Counted from the first letter of the stretch, positions 46,800 to 59,606 are shown. The stretch: DNA of 64,000 nucleotides from Entomortierella parvispora (GCA_963573315.1 OY752141.1:1736001-1800000), one strand, 5' to 3'. A program made the numbers and translations. The notes: generated by a model not told the origin, from the sequence alone.

Positions 46800-49140
46800 A
46801 TGTCTTCAGACACAATCACTCCTTTCTGTCTTATCGATGGCGACTCTATTCTGATGTCCTTCCCTGTCAAACTGCTTGTTGACGACACGGTTGGCGGACT
46901 CAAGTCTGCAATCGCATCGATGGACCTAGATACCTTGAAGGGCATCGAGGCCTATAATTTGGTGCTGTGGCGAGCTGCAATCCCCCCTGTCGACGAAAAC
47001 ACATATAACGAGACATTCATTGTACTCAACCATCTGGACGACAAGTCTCTTTTAAAGTTCCCGAGGACAAGCCTTTCTAGGCTTAGCCTGGACGACAATA
47101 CATACATCATTATCGAGAGGCCCCCAGGTATGTGCCCCCGTTTAGTGCTAGTTTAGCAAGGGGCGGCAGATCTTGGAGTTGCTCACTAAGAAGACCCTCC
47201 ACCACCTCCACCAGTTGTCATATGTTTGCTAACAGTTTGCTGCATTAATAGATTCCAAGAAAAGGCGCTACCAAGACGACGTTGAAATCCCACACCGGAA
47301 GCGCTTCAAAGCAAACAGTACGGTGTACTTGGGTTTACGCTCTCTTGTCTATTACGCCGATCAAACAGAGAGCAATGCACCTCTTATTGAAAAAATACGC
47401 CTCGGTAAATTTGTACGAGTATATGGAGCCAGGGCGTCAGGAAAATCTTCGCGTATTATCGATGCTATGGAGGCTCTGAAGAGCAACTTCAAGTGCATAT
47501 AGTAAGCACATGCAATTTCCCGTTCTTTTATGTACCGCGAAATCAACTCAACCTATCTATGTATTGAAACAGCATTGATCTTCAGTCTATGAATGCCTCC
47601 AGTGCAAACGAGTTCTGGATGTTTGTTTGTGAGCGTTTTCAAAGTCTTGGCTGTCCACTGGAATTCAAGGACGCCAACGGCTTTCGTTTGGCCTTTGCAA
47701 CTGCAAGTCAGCGATGGACTCGGCCCGTGATAATTTTCTTTGATGAATTTGATGTACTGTGTAATGACAATGCCATCGACGCCTGCTCCTCAATGCTAAG
47801 CGTGCTCCGTGATATCAGGAACGAGCCGAGTATAGGGACAACGGAACCAGCACATGTCATACATTCTGTCGTGTCCATCGGGACGTATGCCATTCTGCAG
47901 TTGAACCAGACAAATCCAGGACTCTTGCCGTTCAATGCCAGTGACAACTTTCAAAATACAGGCCTTTCGATGGACCAGGTGGGCGAGCTCTATCGTCAAT
48001 TTGCAAAGGATCGCCGCAGAGACATTGAGGACGGCGTCATAGAGGAAATTTTCACTCAGTCTAATGGGTAAGTGATTTTCGATGACTATAGATCCTACCG
48101 TTTGGTCAATAGTACTAATCGTAATGTTTTTAATTTTACAGACATGCAGGATTGGTCAATATCTGTGGTGCTGCTTTGGAAGAAATCTGAAAACTGTACA
48201 TGATGGCAAGAAGATCGACATAGATCTTTGGAGATCTGTCGAGCTATCTGTGCTCTCTAAAATGAATGCATATGGGACATTCGAGAAGTTAGTGGCAGAT
48301 CTCACACAGAAATCAGGCGACCAATTTCTTGCATTGGACTTTTATCGATCTCGCTTCCTAGGAAACACGAGCCAAGAAACTGTGACTATTGAAATGCATA
48401 GCCAACTCTGCCTGGCAAAGTATTTGACAGCTCTAGGCGTATTACTTTTAGCCTCAGGAGACAATTGTTTCACGATTGCATCGCCTCTCATGGATGCTTT
48501 AATCCGACAGTCCGTCATCCCATCTGCATACCCCAACAGTCCGGAAACTCCAGTTCCAGAAAGACCCAACGAGTCATTGGATGTATTGGAAGCTATCAAG
48601 TCCACTCTACCGTTCTTCGACCGCGATTACATATGTCAAGCTGGGCGATTATCGTCCAAGGAGGCACACGTTTATGTGGACGGAGAGTTGTCTCGGCATG
48701 TGCCTCGGGAGAGTGTGTATGATTCGGAGATGTTGAGAATCCTTAAGAACTGGTTGGTTCTTAAGGGTGGATATAGTGTTGTGGGTCAGCACAATGCTCG
48801 GAACAAATATTGCGGTATCGTGATCCGAGGCGAATCTCAGCTGCCAGTTGTCCTGGAGTTGGTAGTTACGGCGAGTCCTGCCAAGATCCAGGAACACTTT
48901 ACGAGGACTGTCAAATGCAAGCGTCTGGTGGGAGCAAGAGAAGGGTGGGTTGTGCACATCACAAGGGAAGACAATTACCTTATGGAACCGCTCTGGCCTG
49001 AAGATGATGTGTTTGATGCGGACATTGGTGTTATTCATATTTGGCATAATCGCCATTTTAGTGTGGTCCGTTTGAGCGCCAGATGGAAGAATCCAGATGA
49101 TGAGATGATGATAGTTGAGAACGAGACCATTATCCCCTAG
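46800..49140 (+). CDS. Long Crinkler (CRN): ubiquitin-like head, P-loop NTPase, nuclease-like tail
   Basis: The exons are 46800-47127, 47252-47501, 47573-48067 and then either 48142 or 48150 to 49140. The head (residues 1-110: PFCLIDGD, YNLVLWRAAIP, DDNTYIIIERPPG) is the CRN ubiquitin-like domain. Intron 1 follows it. A basic linker (DSKKRRYQDD) leads to Walker A VYGARASGKSSRI (about 168-175) and Walker B VIIFFDEFD (about 245-253). The C-terminal 130 residues contain YCGIVIRG, LPVVLELVVT, EGWVVHITREDNY and FSVVRLSARWK, the layout of the CRN restriction-endonuclease-like domain. The usual D and E-x-K acids look degenerate. The conserved acceptor (48142) gives the expected GHAGLVNICG motif but hits a stop 16 codons on. 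The acceptor 8 bases later (48150) restores a 687-residue frame but loses that motif. Confidence 0.75.
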
Positions 49141-49800
49141 TTATAATCTCCCCGTTTTTCCGTCGCAGCATGCATATATCTAATCCTTGCACTTTCCATC
49201 TGCTCCCCTCCATTCCCCTCAATCGTGTTTTGAAGTAGTGTCGCAAATAAAATTCAGAATTGTCTAGTCCATGACCCGCGTCGCAGCTAGGGCGTTCTTC
49301 AAGAACCAAACAAATGACTTCAAATCTTGACCATGTCACCAAGCCATTATGATTGAGTGAAAATGGCATTCATGGTGATACAACTTGAGTTCCGCCAGCT
49401 CTGCTTCGTTACGTTTAGGCGCCTTTGACTCCCTGTGCTCGTCAAGATGCGGATCCATTGATAGCGTTCTTTTTTGATTGCTGAATGTGACTGAGGGATG
49501 TGATTGAGGGATGGAAGGGAGACGGGAGAAAGGTCAAGGAGATAAGATAATCGGTCAAGAGCAGATCTGTGAAAAGCCGTAGAACTGTGAGAGGATCAAG
49601 GGCAAACTGGAATGGCCGTTTTTTTCCATTTCTTTTCTTTTTTTTTTTGCAATGATCCTGCACTGGATTGTGCCGCGTGGTAGAATCTCTAGTATGTAGT
49701 GGTTGCACTCAATGATTGAGAAAAAAAATCGCCCTCTTCGCCGCTCTTCTGTTACGATATTGGTGAGTCTTTTTCCTATCCTTTTTTATTCTGACACGGT
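49141..49800. other. Convergent intergenic region
   Basis: The 660 bases between the stop of the long CRN and the stop of the Ubc7 gene (minus). Only AT-rich sequence and short homopolymers are visible. Confidence 0.5.
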
Positions 49801-50789
49801 CTAAAGTCCAAGAGTCTTCCTGACAGTACTCCTGACAATGTTATCAAAATGTTTCCTGTCCGAACGCCAAACTTTCTAAAGAGGTGGCAAGCTGTGGGTT
49901 AGTACCAAATAGATATTTAAAAAAATCTTTCAATGGCCCAAGAAATCCATAGAAAAGAATATGTCTGCCAAAGTGACGACTCGTTGATACTTACGCATGC
50001 TTCAATATTGGCTCCACTCTCATCATTGGGCTCGGCAAGCATGCTCAACACTGACAACAAGATCTTTTCCACGCTCTGAACGGGACTCCAGCGCTCTGAA
50101 CTTGACTCGTACATGTTGGGGTCATCACCAGGGGCATGGAGGATAGAAATGCAAACGGTTCCATCCTGGTAGACTAAATTGACGAAACAAAGCAATAGAA
50201 TTAATACAACGGTCGACAGTTGAGAGAACGCAGTAGCAGAGTGGAAGGAGCTCTGTCCTTCTCGCTGACGAATCCTCAGCCAAACTTACTGTTGGGGTGG
50301 AACATCTCGCAGGTAAACTTCATCTGAGGGGGGGAAAGTGGGTAATCCTTGGGAAAGGTCAACGTGGCGGGAAAAATGCCTCCCTCGTATGGAGTATCCT
50401 GAGGTCCCCTAGTAACACAAAAGATTGGGAAAAAATATTAGGACGAACTCAAGAGGATACGCTCTTTATATACGCACAAGGAACAAAGAACTTACTCAAT
50501 CAATGCCTCCCATTCGAAAAAGTTCTCCTCGGTAATTGGACCTATGATGCAATAGGATGACATTAGTCAGGAGATGCCGTTGTTTTTGATGGAACGACTG
50601 AAAAGAACCCGTGGTCCTAAATCAGGACGTTGTCCCTGGGAATGACAGGCATGTCCTGGTAATCGGTAATCCAAAGCCCTGGAAATCCAGGCAAAACACT
50701 CAGCATTTACCTGCAGTAATGCCTTCAGGAGCATGCAGCGTCAGCTCACGATACTCTGTCATCAGCCTCTTGAGGGCTGTAGCTCCCAT
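49801..50789 (-). CDS. UBC7: Ubiquitin-conjugating enzyme E2, Ubc7/UBE2G2 type
   Basis: E2 of ER-associated protein degradation, working with Hrd1/Doa10-type ligases on the ER surface. The exons are 50789-50711, 50541-50496, 50408-50290, 50173-49995 and 49875-49801, giving 165 residues, exactly the family length. The sequence follows UBE2G2 closely: [44 protein letters not shown], the active-site Cys in [16 protein letters not shown], and the characteristic acidic loop ([16 protein letters not shown]) found in Ubc7-type enzymes. [20 protein letters not shown] and the C-terminal TVRKTLGL complete the fold. It shares a divergent promoter region (50790-51699) with the phosphatase gene. Confidence 0.96.
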
Positions 50790-51699
50790 GGTCTTGTACA
50801 TGATGTAATGCTTTTGCTAATTGGGCGAGTGTTTTCGGCTGTTTTGAAGCAGGGTGATGGATTGCCTTGCTGGGTGGAGAAGTTTCTTTTCTTCGTGGGG
50901 TACCAGTACTTCTATGTCCTGGGTCCTGTCGCGAGTCGGGTCGGGTGCTGCTGGTTCCTGCTGTTGTTCTGGCAAAGAAAAGAGATGCTCCATCGTGTTC
51001 ATGGAACAATTGCTCGCCCTCCCTCCTTGCGGTCACGGGACGCAGCCAATCAGCGCGTCGTCCTTTCTTTTTGTTCCCTAGACAGGGGGAGCATGGATCG
51101 GTCGGCATTTGCATGGACAAACACACTCCTGGGCGTGGCAGGGGGGCAGCGCAGAAGTGTGAGGGGGCTTTCTGGAGCGAACGCTATGCTGCCCAGCTCT
51201 ACTCGCTATCCGTACGCCTTCTTGCCGTTTCGCTTACTGCCCCTGGCTACTGAAGATCGTACACGTTGCCTCGCGAGATTCACAAACATGTCACACAAAC
51301 ATGGCAAAGGCTCTTGTTCTCCTGAAGGCGGGGTCAGTCCCTTAATGTCCAAGATCCTTGCTCACCCTTGCATCCGATTTCATGTCCATCTATACTGACC
51401 TCTATTTTTCTATATAAAGTCTATGCAAAAAGTCACAGTCGAGACTGTAATTCCTTCCTCGACTTCCTATGACGCTCGGTCGGCACAGACAAGATCATCT
51501 TCACAGTAGCGCGAGAGCAGTAGTTTCTTTGTATCGGCTCGTTGCCTTGCAACGAAAAAACTCTTTGGGAAGGACTGCGAGTCTGCTTTTTTGTTTCTTT
51601 TTTCACATCCTGCTTTCTTCATTCCTTTGTAAACCTCTTTTCTCCCTTCCGTGGCCTCTTTCCACCTTCACTCAAGAATCAAATCGCGTCCCTTCAGCA

Positions 51700-52881
51700 A
51701 TGCTGGTCGTGTCCTCTCGACAAGCAAGGATCTCCTTAAGGAGCATTCTCGTACTCGCTCTCTGCATCCTCTTCTCCTCTGTAGCTGATGGAGTGCCTCA
51801 CCCTCAACTTGGATCTACTCGACTAGCTCAACCAGAGAGCTTTTTTTCCATCAAGTACCCTCGTCTCTTTGTCCGGAGGTCTAGCCGCGATGAAGAAGAA
51901 GAGGACATTATTGAAATTTTCAAAACCAAACAACCTTCCACCCCGCCGCACTCCCTTCCCTCGGATTCTTTTGCCCACTACACCTACGAAGCCACTCTAA
52001 ACTCTGGCGATTTCCAAGTCTCCCAATCTCGTCGTACCATCATCGTTGGAGACATCCATGGAAGTCTGGTCGGCTTTGACGGATTCCTGAAACAAGTCGG
52101 CTACGATGGTACCAAGGACAACCTGATCCTGGCTGGAGACCTGGTGGCGAAGGGACCGCAGTCTCTGGAAGTCATTGACAGGGCAAGATCATTGAATGCG
52201 AAATGTGTCCGGGGCAATCACGACGACAAGGTCATTCGTTGGAAGGGCTACATCGACAGCCTAAGTCCCGCTCAAAAGTCCATGCTGGAAATGGACTCAA
52301 GATCCCGACCTGAGGTTGTGGACGATGAGAACTCGCCTGAATTCGATGCCGATGTCCCTAACGTCCGACCTTTCGCCCAGATGAAGGGTATCCCTGCAGA
52401 CTTGGTTGAAAACTCGGAGCATCATCGGATTGCAACACGGATGAATAATGACCAGTATCAATATCTGTTGAGCTGTCCTCTGGTCTTGACACTGCCCAAG
52501 GAATTGTCTGTCCACAAAATGCCAATACATATCCTCCACGCTGGAATCGATCCTTCCCAAGATATGTCACATCAGCTCCCTTGGGTCCTGGTCAATGTCA
52601 GGAATATCCTGAAGGATGGAACACCGTCTCGAAAGAAGAAGAAGGGTCAAGGTTGGGCCAGCGAGTTCAATAACGAGCATTCACGGTTTGTTCCACAGGG
52701 TCAGGATTACTTGGTGGTCTATGGTCATGATGCTGGCCGGTCTCTGAATGTGAAGCAGTGGTCCATTGGACTGGACAGTGGTTGTGTCTACGGCCGGGCA
52801 TTGTCTGGCTATGTCGTCGAGACTGGCCAGATCTATACTGTGCCATGCCCAAACTTGAACGTCGACCCAGATGATGAATAG
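51700..52881 (+). CDS. Calcineurin-like metallophosphatase, Ppn2-like
   Basis: Intronless, 393 residues from the ATG at 51700; upstream in-frame ATGs would translate the leader. Residues 10-28 (ISLRSILVLALCILFSSV) form a signal anchor or signal peptide. The two-metal phosphoesterase motifs are all present: GDIHG (117-121), GDLVAKGP (146-153), GNHDD (172-176), the His in HILHAGIDPS and GHDAG near the C-terminus, then LDSGCVYGRALSG. This set and the N-terminal membrane segment match fungal vacuolar PPP-like phosphatases such as yeast Ppn2 (endopolyphosphatase). Bis(5'-nucleosyl)-tetraphosphatase or protein phosphatase activity is the alternative. A 45-residue insert between GNHDD and the His motif is larger than in bacterial relatives. 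Confidence 0.85.
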   Translation: MLVVSSRQARISLRSILVLALCILFSSVADGVPHPQLGSTRLAQPESFFSIKYPRLFVRRSSRDEEEEDIIEIFKTKQPSTPPHSLPSDSFAHYTYEATLNSGDFQVSQSRRTIIVGDIHGSLVGFDGFLKQVGYDGTKDNLILAGDLVAKGPQSLEVIDRARSLNAKCVRGNHDDKVIRWKGYIDSLSPAQKSMLEMDSRSRPEVVDDENSPEFDADVPNVRPFAQMKGIPADLVENSEHHRIATRMNNDQYQYLLSCPLVLTLPKELSVHKMPIHILHAGIDPSQDMSHQLPWVLVNVRNILKDGTPSRKKKKGQGWASEFNNEHSRFVPQGQDYLVVYGHDAGRSLNVKQWSIGLDSGCVYGRALSGYVVETGQIYTVPCPNLNVDPDDE

Positions 52882-55800
52882 ACGAAAACACCACCTTTGC
52901 GAATTATTTGCATGTACTCCTACAATAGATTTCACATTTGATCATCTATCTCCGTATTTTTCTCTCTTACAAAAAACACCTCATGAATAAACAAAACGAC
53001 GTGTATGATCCTGTTTCTTCTCTCTCCCTCTCTTTATCTCCAAACTGGCGACGGATCCCCTGAGGTTTGGTATTTCGACAGTGTAAAAAACGGAAACAAA
53101 ACGAGGTGTGCCTCTATGGGTCGTGAACCTCGGCCCTTCCTCACATCGACAGTTGTTATCAAGTCCCGTTCAATCGCTACTTTGTCCAATTCACTCGTGT
53201 GATATATCTTGATCCAACCCGGCTATTGCAACCACACGAGCTTCTGTTGCTCAAATTTTCGTACTGTACTATTCTGTAGATCCGTATCCAACCTGGACGA
53301 CGTCTTGTCGCTTTGTGTCTAGCTTTTTCGCGTCTTTGATCCAGTCAAACGCGGATGAGCTGCTCTGTTTCTCCGTTTTTGTCCAATAGGCTGTGGATGG
53401 GCAAGCAAAAAAAACATGGTGTTGTTTTCACTCTTCCCAGAAAGGAATCTCATTGGACAAAAGTCTCTGTTTATGGGCAGAGGAAGTGTACCGATCTGGA
53501 AGTCGGGTCTGTTTGTTTTCCGACTACGACTCTAGCAGTACATACTTTTTTTTTATTGGATGGTCTCTCTCTTGGATAAACCAAAGGAGCATGGATCTCT
53601 CTGCTGTGTCCGAGTTCTCTCTACGTGTGGTTTCCTGCAAAGAACATCAGTCGTTGACCGTTCACCATCATGCAGGTGCAAGCCGCCTGCCTTTCCCTCT
53701 TTACCAATGCAACAGATCTGTTATCTCGCAGGATAGAACGCGCCACCGCGGGAAGCACTGACAAAAAAAAAGGGTGGGGTAAAAAGGTTGCCCAAACACG
53801 GGAAGCAAATTGCCGACGAAAACAATCTTGCTGCTTTGCGCCTTTTCGTCCCGCCGCCACAGAGCGCAGCAATCTCTCCGAGTACATGTAGGCAGTTGGG
53901 AACCTGACAAGACGGCGCATAGATCAAGGCGGCGTCTCTCTCTCTTTCCCACCTTATGTCCAAGAACAATCAACCCCGTTGTCGTCATCAAGCATCTCAA
54001 AAAGTCGAGGGATGTAGACCATCAAATGGACCCAAAGCGAATCCAGTAAAAAAAGAATATGAGAGCAAGTTCTGTCTGCCGTTTCGCCCTTATTACCCTA
54101 TCCTACCGCTGCCACCCCAATTGGGGGGGGGGGGGGGGGGGGGGGAGGAAGAGGAGGAGGAGGAGGGGGATTGACGTTCTCCCAGGCGTCCACTCCCGCG
54201 AGAAAGTTCATTCATAGACAGTCAAACTTTGTGAGGCTTCAGATTGAAGTTTGAACCATGAAACGAAAGAGCCAATTGCTTCTTACCAAGCTTCTTTTGT
54301 GTCCACTACGGAGAGATGGAAGGGGTCGGGAAGTGAGAGGAGTTAATCTCGGACAATTTTTTACTCACACAGATAACCAAATGGCACAGAATCGCGAGCC
54401 TTTTCGATCGGATAGACATTTTCCTTTGTCCTTCGACACGCGCGCGGCAACATGTTCAGGGGGTGAATGGGGTTGCAGGGCGGAAGTAGATTGCCGATCT
54501 GCAGTGGCGAGACACCTTGGTTTCAAAAACACATCCCACGGACACACGGTCCAGATCTACAAGGCATGGGAAGGGTGTTGGTGTTGTTTGGTCACAAAAT
54601 GGCCGTTTCGGACAATTGATGATTCGCTCTGTTTATCCCCCCCTCCATTCTTCGCACACAGAGTTAACGCGCTTTTCAGAGAGGTATATTGCAAAAAAGA
54701 AAACAAACAAACAACAAACAAACAAACCAAAGATCGATCGTTTCATTTGACAGCTCCCAGTGGGCTGGTAACGAGGTAGACTAGATGGGACCTGCGTGTC
54801 AAGCAACGAGTTGAGACTTGGCCGTTGGGCCTGCCCCGCAAAAAGATACAAATCGGGAAGGTCAGCCACCAAAAAAGAAGTGTGAATGACCACGGACACA
54901 CCGGGTTGGTTTCTAGCAGACGATCTCTTTCTTGGAGCCTATAAGCTGATCGAATGGGATCAGGGGGATTTTTTGGGACCCTCAAAACGAATGAATCGAG
55001 GGTTGGTTGGATCGGATCTGGCCCCCGCGTTCCTATTCGTAAGGAGGTTTTTTTTTGTCTTGGCTGACATGATGACAGATTAGCAAACAGAGACAGACGA
55101 CGACGCTCTGGTGGCGACCAACAGGAAGACGAGGAGACATCCGTCCGAGGTCATGTGGAATTACAGGGGATGGGCACCGGTGATTGGCCAGGGCCTTCGG
55201 ACGTTGCAGATTCGTCGGCTCAGTTTTGTATTTTTAATTCAATCGAGAAAAAGAAAAGTGCTCAGCTGGTACATACGTTTATTTTTTTGGTTCTTGGACC
55301 TTCCTTGCTCCAGGAAGGATGCGTCCATCCAGAATCAGGTGGGAGAGGGGTGGCAGGGGTCAGGAACAGCCTCTTTTGGTTTGTTGGGTGGACAGACCTG
55401 ACCTTCTTTTTCCTCGATCAAAACAATGGCGTAGTGTGTGAACAATTTGCACATTACTGTTCTAGGAAAGGCACCAAAAACAACAAAAAGTAAAAAAGAA
55501 AGATCCAGCCTTTCTCAAACATGTGTGTGTGCTGCTGTTGTTGTTGTTGTGATTTGCACCGGGTATGAGCAGCGTTAATTATGTTGTTGATCCTTGTCCT
55601 ACTCTCATTATCTCATTATTATTATTACTCTACTTCAAATAAGCAGATCGGCGGGACGGAACTGTGCGATCTGCGGGCACAGTCGAGGGCGAGGTGAGGA
55701 GAGGAGGTAGGGAGGGGGGAGTGAGGGCGTCTACAGACAGGAGTCGGATTCTTTGCGCGTGTCGGACCTTGGAGGGCGGGGAGCGATGGACGTACAGAGA

Positions 55801-56636
55801 AGTGTTATCTTTCCAGGGTCCAAGCTGCGGCGATTACCCCTCGGGACCTCAGGAGCAAAGCTAGAAGCAGCGGAGAAACGACAGAGAGGACTAGACTCGC
55901 TCTTCTCTGCAGGTCAAAAACCAGTTTTACGCCATGATTGATAAAGAAGAAGGGAGATGCAAAATGTTCGCCATACGTCGCCATTGGTTTCCACATTGGT
56001 ATGGTATGGTACTGAGCAGCAGCAGCAGAGGAGTACGATCGAGGCAGCAAGAGAGCAGCAGAGCAAGTCCGAGCAAGAGTGGGTGCGTTATCAGACCCCA
56101 GCCAAGGTCCTCATCGGGTGTGGCGATTGGCCACGGAAGCCGAGCAGGACGGTGGCAGGGCACACGGAAAGAGGCGAAGGGGCCAAAGTGTATTCGTCCA
56201 ATGAGCGGTAATGGCCGTCCAAGGCAAGAGTACGTCCAGCCAACTTTATCCGCACAGGCAGGGAGTCAGTGCAGTGGGTTCATGCAGCAGCAGTCAATTT
56301 TAGGCCGGCTTAGTCTCATTGATTCAATCGACCCGCAGCCTATTGTTGTTGAGCCTGGCCCTTTTTCCTTGTTTGTTCTTGTTCCTCCTCGCTGTGGGCC
56401 AACCAGGCGCGTCGAACCACTCGATGGGCATCAGACACGTCCACTCCAATTAGGGTGCTCCTCCTTCCTCAACGGGAGGTACATTGTCTTGTCCTCACTG
56501 GTTCTGCTGGTCTGCTGGTCTGGGCTTTGTCTTGCTCTTTGGCCAAACGGGAACAACAGAGAGCCGCACTCTTGGGTCTCCTCCCCTTGGTCCTGTTCCT
56601 CCTCCTCCTCGCGTGCCTGCTGTTGCTTCTCCGACC
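52882..56636. other. Large gene-free interval upstream of the permease
   Basis: 3.7 kb without a supportable gene. It contains a 23-base G tract (54123-54145) running into a GA-rich block, TTG/ACA trinucleotide runs near 54695-54740 and 55535-55550, and a TAT/ATT microsatellite near 55608-55630. None of the open frames shows a conserved motif. It may hold long-range regulatory sequence for the amino acid permease. Confidence 0.5.
54123..54145. repeat. 23-base poly-G tract followed by GA-rich block
   Basis: Uninterrupted G run of about 23 bases, then GGAAGAGGAGGAGGAGG. Such a run is a strong G-quadruplex candidate and is prone to sequencing error, so its true length may differ. Confidence 0.85.
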
Positions 56637-56644
56637 TATAAAAG
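56637..56644 (+). promoter_or_regulatory. TATA box of the amino acid permease
   Basis: TATAAAAG, 213 bases upstream of the permease start, followed by a very CT-rich leader and an A/C-rich stretch before the ATG, typical of highly expressed fungal genes. Confidence 0.6.
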
Positions 56645-56856
56645 AGACACCTCCGTGCCCCTGTTTTCTTTTTTCCCTCGACTTTGTCCCTGCCACAAAT
56701 CCATACCATACCCACCTCTTCTCACCTCTCCTCACTCTCACTCACTCCTCTTTCCTCCGCTCCTCTTTCTACTCTTCACGACTTCACCTCTCTCTCCCGA
56801 TCTACTTACTATACCCAACTAACAAACAACCACACCCACTCCAAAAAACAACAACA

Positions 56857-58638
56857 ATGTCAAAGATGGAGTCCTACGAAGAAAAGTACGACGTCGATCA
56901 GATGCACGATGTCCTCCCTGCCGACGCCTCTGATGCTCCTGAGCAGAGCGGCCTCAAGCGTGATCTTCGCTTGCGCCACATGATCATGATTGCCATCGGT
57001 GGAACCATCGGTACTGGTCTCTTCTTGACCTCCGGTTCCACCATCGCCACTGCCGGTCCCGGTGGTGCCTGTAAGTGTCCTTCCTCCTCCTCCATCTCCG
57101 ATCCCTGCCCCTTTCTTTTTAATCTGTTTCTCTCTGTGCTTACCTGATCTGGTCCCTAATATCAATCCTCCCTTTTTCCTACTCCAGTGCTCGCCTATGC
57201 CGTCATTGGTTTCTGGCTCGTCTTCGTCTGCCAAGCCATTGGTGAGATCGCGACCCTTCTCCCCCTCCCCGGTGCGTTCAACGCTTGGGGTGGCCGTATC
57301 TTTGACGAGGCCTTCTCTTTCCAGATGACCTGGATGTACTTTATCAACTGGGCTTTGACCATTCCCGCCGAATTGTCTGCCTCTGCCATCATTGTCCAGT
57401 TTTGGTTGCCCGCTGACTCAAAGTTCCCTCCCTGGATCGTCCCCATCATCATCATTATTCTCATGGTCATGATCAACATGGCCGGTGTCAAGGCCTATGG
57501 TGAGCTCGAATATTGGTTCTCGATCCTCAAGGTCTTGACCATCATCATGTTCATCATCTGCGGTATCCTTGTCGATGCTGGTGCCATCGGCGGTACAAGA
57601 TACGGTATGGCTGCCTGGCACGTTGACGGCGCCCCTTTCAAGGGCGGCTTCTTGGGCTTCATCACCACTTTGGTTTCGGTCGGTTACGCCTACGGTGGTA
57701 CCGAGTTGACTGGTGTCACCGCTGCCGAGTCCCGCAACCCCCACAAGCACGTCCCCAAGGCCGTCAACACCGTCTTGGTCCGTATCGCCTTCTTCTACAT
57801 TGTCTCCATCTTCTTGCTCGGCTCCATTGTCCCCAACAACGATCCCGGTCTTGTCAACCCCGATGGTTCCGCTGCCCACGCTCCTTTCACCCTCGTCTTC
57901 GTCAAGGCTGGTATCAGCGTCGCTGCCAACTACATGAACGCCGTCGTCCTCACCTCGGTCTTCTCTGCCATCAACTCTGATTTCTACGTCTCCACCCGCA
58001 TGTTGTTGTCCTTGTCCCGTAACGGTTGGGCCCACAAGTCGATCGGTTACACCAACGCCCGCGGTGTCCCAGTCGTGTCTTTGGCCATTGTCACCCTTTG
58101 CTCTTGCTTGTCCTTGGTCACCATCTTTGTTGGTTCCGGTGTGGTCTTCAACTGGTTCGTCTCCATCATTGGTTCCATCATCTTCCAGTCCTGGATCTTG
58201 ATTCTCTTCTTGCACTTCCGTTTCCGTTACTGCTGGAAGAAGCAGGGTCGCCCCGTCAGTGACCTTCCCTATGTCTCTTGGGGTTACCCCTATGGCAACA
58301 TCGTGGCCACCATCATTGGTGTCGGCTGTATCATTGCCACTTGCTACTTGTCCGTCATCAACCCCCCTCAGAACCCTGGTGCCGGTGCCTCCGCCGCTGA
58401 CATTGCCGCTTACAAGAGCGCTCGCGACGCTTATGCCCAGAACTTGTTGGGTGCTTGGTTCCCTTGGGTCTGCTCCTTGTGCTTGTTTGTCGGTTACAAG
58501 ACCGTCAGGAAGACAAAGATGATCCGCGCCGAGGATGCCGATCTCGACACCGGTCGCTTCATCCCCACCGCCTCGGATCTCGAGGACATGAAGCCCCACG
58601 GACCCCGCTGGAAGCGCATCCTCCAGTCCATGCTTTAA
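56857..58638 (+). CDS. Amino acid permease (YAT/APC family)
   Basis: Exon 1 is 56857-57070 and exon 2 is 57188-58638 (117-base intron, phase 1); 554 residues. Plasma-membrane proton symporter for amino acids of the Gap1/Can1/Agp1 type. The hydrophilic N-terminus (to residue 40) ends in RDLRLRHMIMIAIGGTIGTG, the conserved start of helix 1. Helix 3-4 signatures follow. The family motif appears as GGTELTGVTAAESRNPHKHV followed by PKAVNTVLVRIAFFY, and about twelve membrane helices can be traced. The C-terminal tail is short and charged and lacks the long regulatory tail of some permeases. Codon use is strikingly biased (GTC, ACC, GGT, TTG), implying very high expression. The preferred amino acid cannot be predicted. 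Confidence 0.93.
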
Positions 58639-59084
58639 ATTCCTTCAGATTTAGATAGAATCCAATTCACGTAGACAGTGCGAGATAGCCCCAAAACATC
58701 CAAAAAAGTCGGCTTACTCTCCACCAAAATACACATGTACTATATTTTCATTGTAATATTTTTTGTTTAACTGGGCATTCAATTGCTGTGATAAGTGAGT
58801 GAATGAACCCCAGCGCCCGATCTTGTGGGTCACCCATTCCGAACGGAACAAACAAAAGTGCATCTTTGGATTATTTTTTTTATTGGTGAAAAGACAGTTG
58901 AGGAACATAAAAGTGTCCCACGGCTATTATCTTTGCAAACACAACAGAGGTATATCGAAAACAAGCGGTCAGCCTGTGTGAGTGAGCGTAAAAGAGTGTG
59001 CGAAAATGTGGTTCAATGCTTGAAGGGAAAAGAGAAACTGGAAAATGCAAGTGTCTGGAGTGGTGGGAGGGGGTTTTTTTTTCT
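58639..59084. other. Convergent intergenic region
   Basis: Shared 3' region of the permease (plus) and the SET-domain gene (minus). AT-rich with short homopolymers; nothing else seen. Confidence 0.5.
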
Positions 59085-59571
59085 TTAAAGATCGGCAAGG
59101 AACTTGCTGTAGGTCTTGAGTCCGCTCTGCAAGATCTGCTTCTCGCCCTGGACGCAGATACCGCCATAGTACAAAGGACCCGACAAGTTGGCCTTCTTGA
59201 GCTGCTCCAAATCCTCCTCGGCAGTGGTCTTGTCAGAGACGCCAAAGGCATCAGCACGGAGGCGGATGATCTGGAGAACAGCCTCGAGGACGGTCTTGCG
59301 GACCTGGCGGGCAGCGGGGGTCAAAGGCTCGACATGGGGCTTCTCCTCATCGTCCTCCTCCTCTTCTTCATCCTCGGCATCCTCAACGATAAGAGCATCC
59401 TCCTCAAGAGCACGACGAAGGAAGATATCGTTGAAGTACTCAGTGGCAACTTCCATGCTGGCCTGGACACGGTCGAACTGCTCCTTCTCCATGAAAATAA
59501 CGTTGAGAAGCATGAGCAGACGGTCATCAATAGAGCCATCGTTCATCATGTACATGATGTCTCTGGGGAAG

Positions 59572-59606
<35 letters not shown>

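Noticed and set aside
57418..58599. 393-codon antisense frame opposite the amino acid permease
   Set aside because: Caused by the extreme third-position codon bias of the permease. The Asp/Gly-rich translation has no family features.
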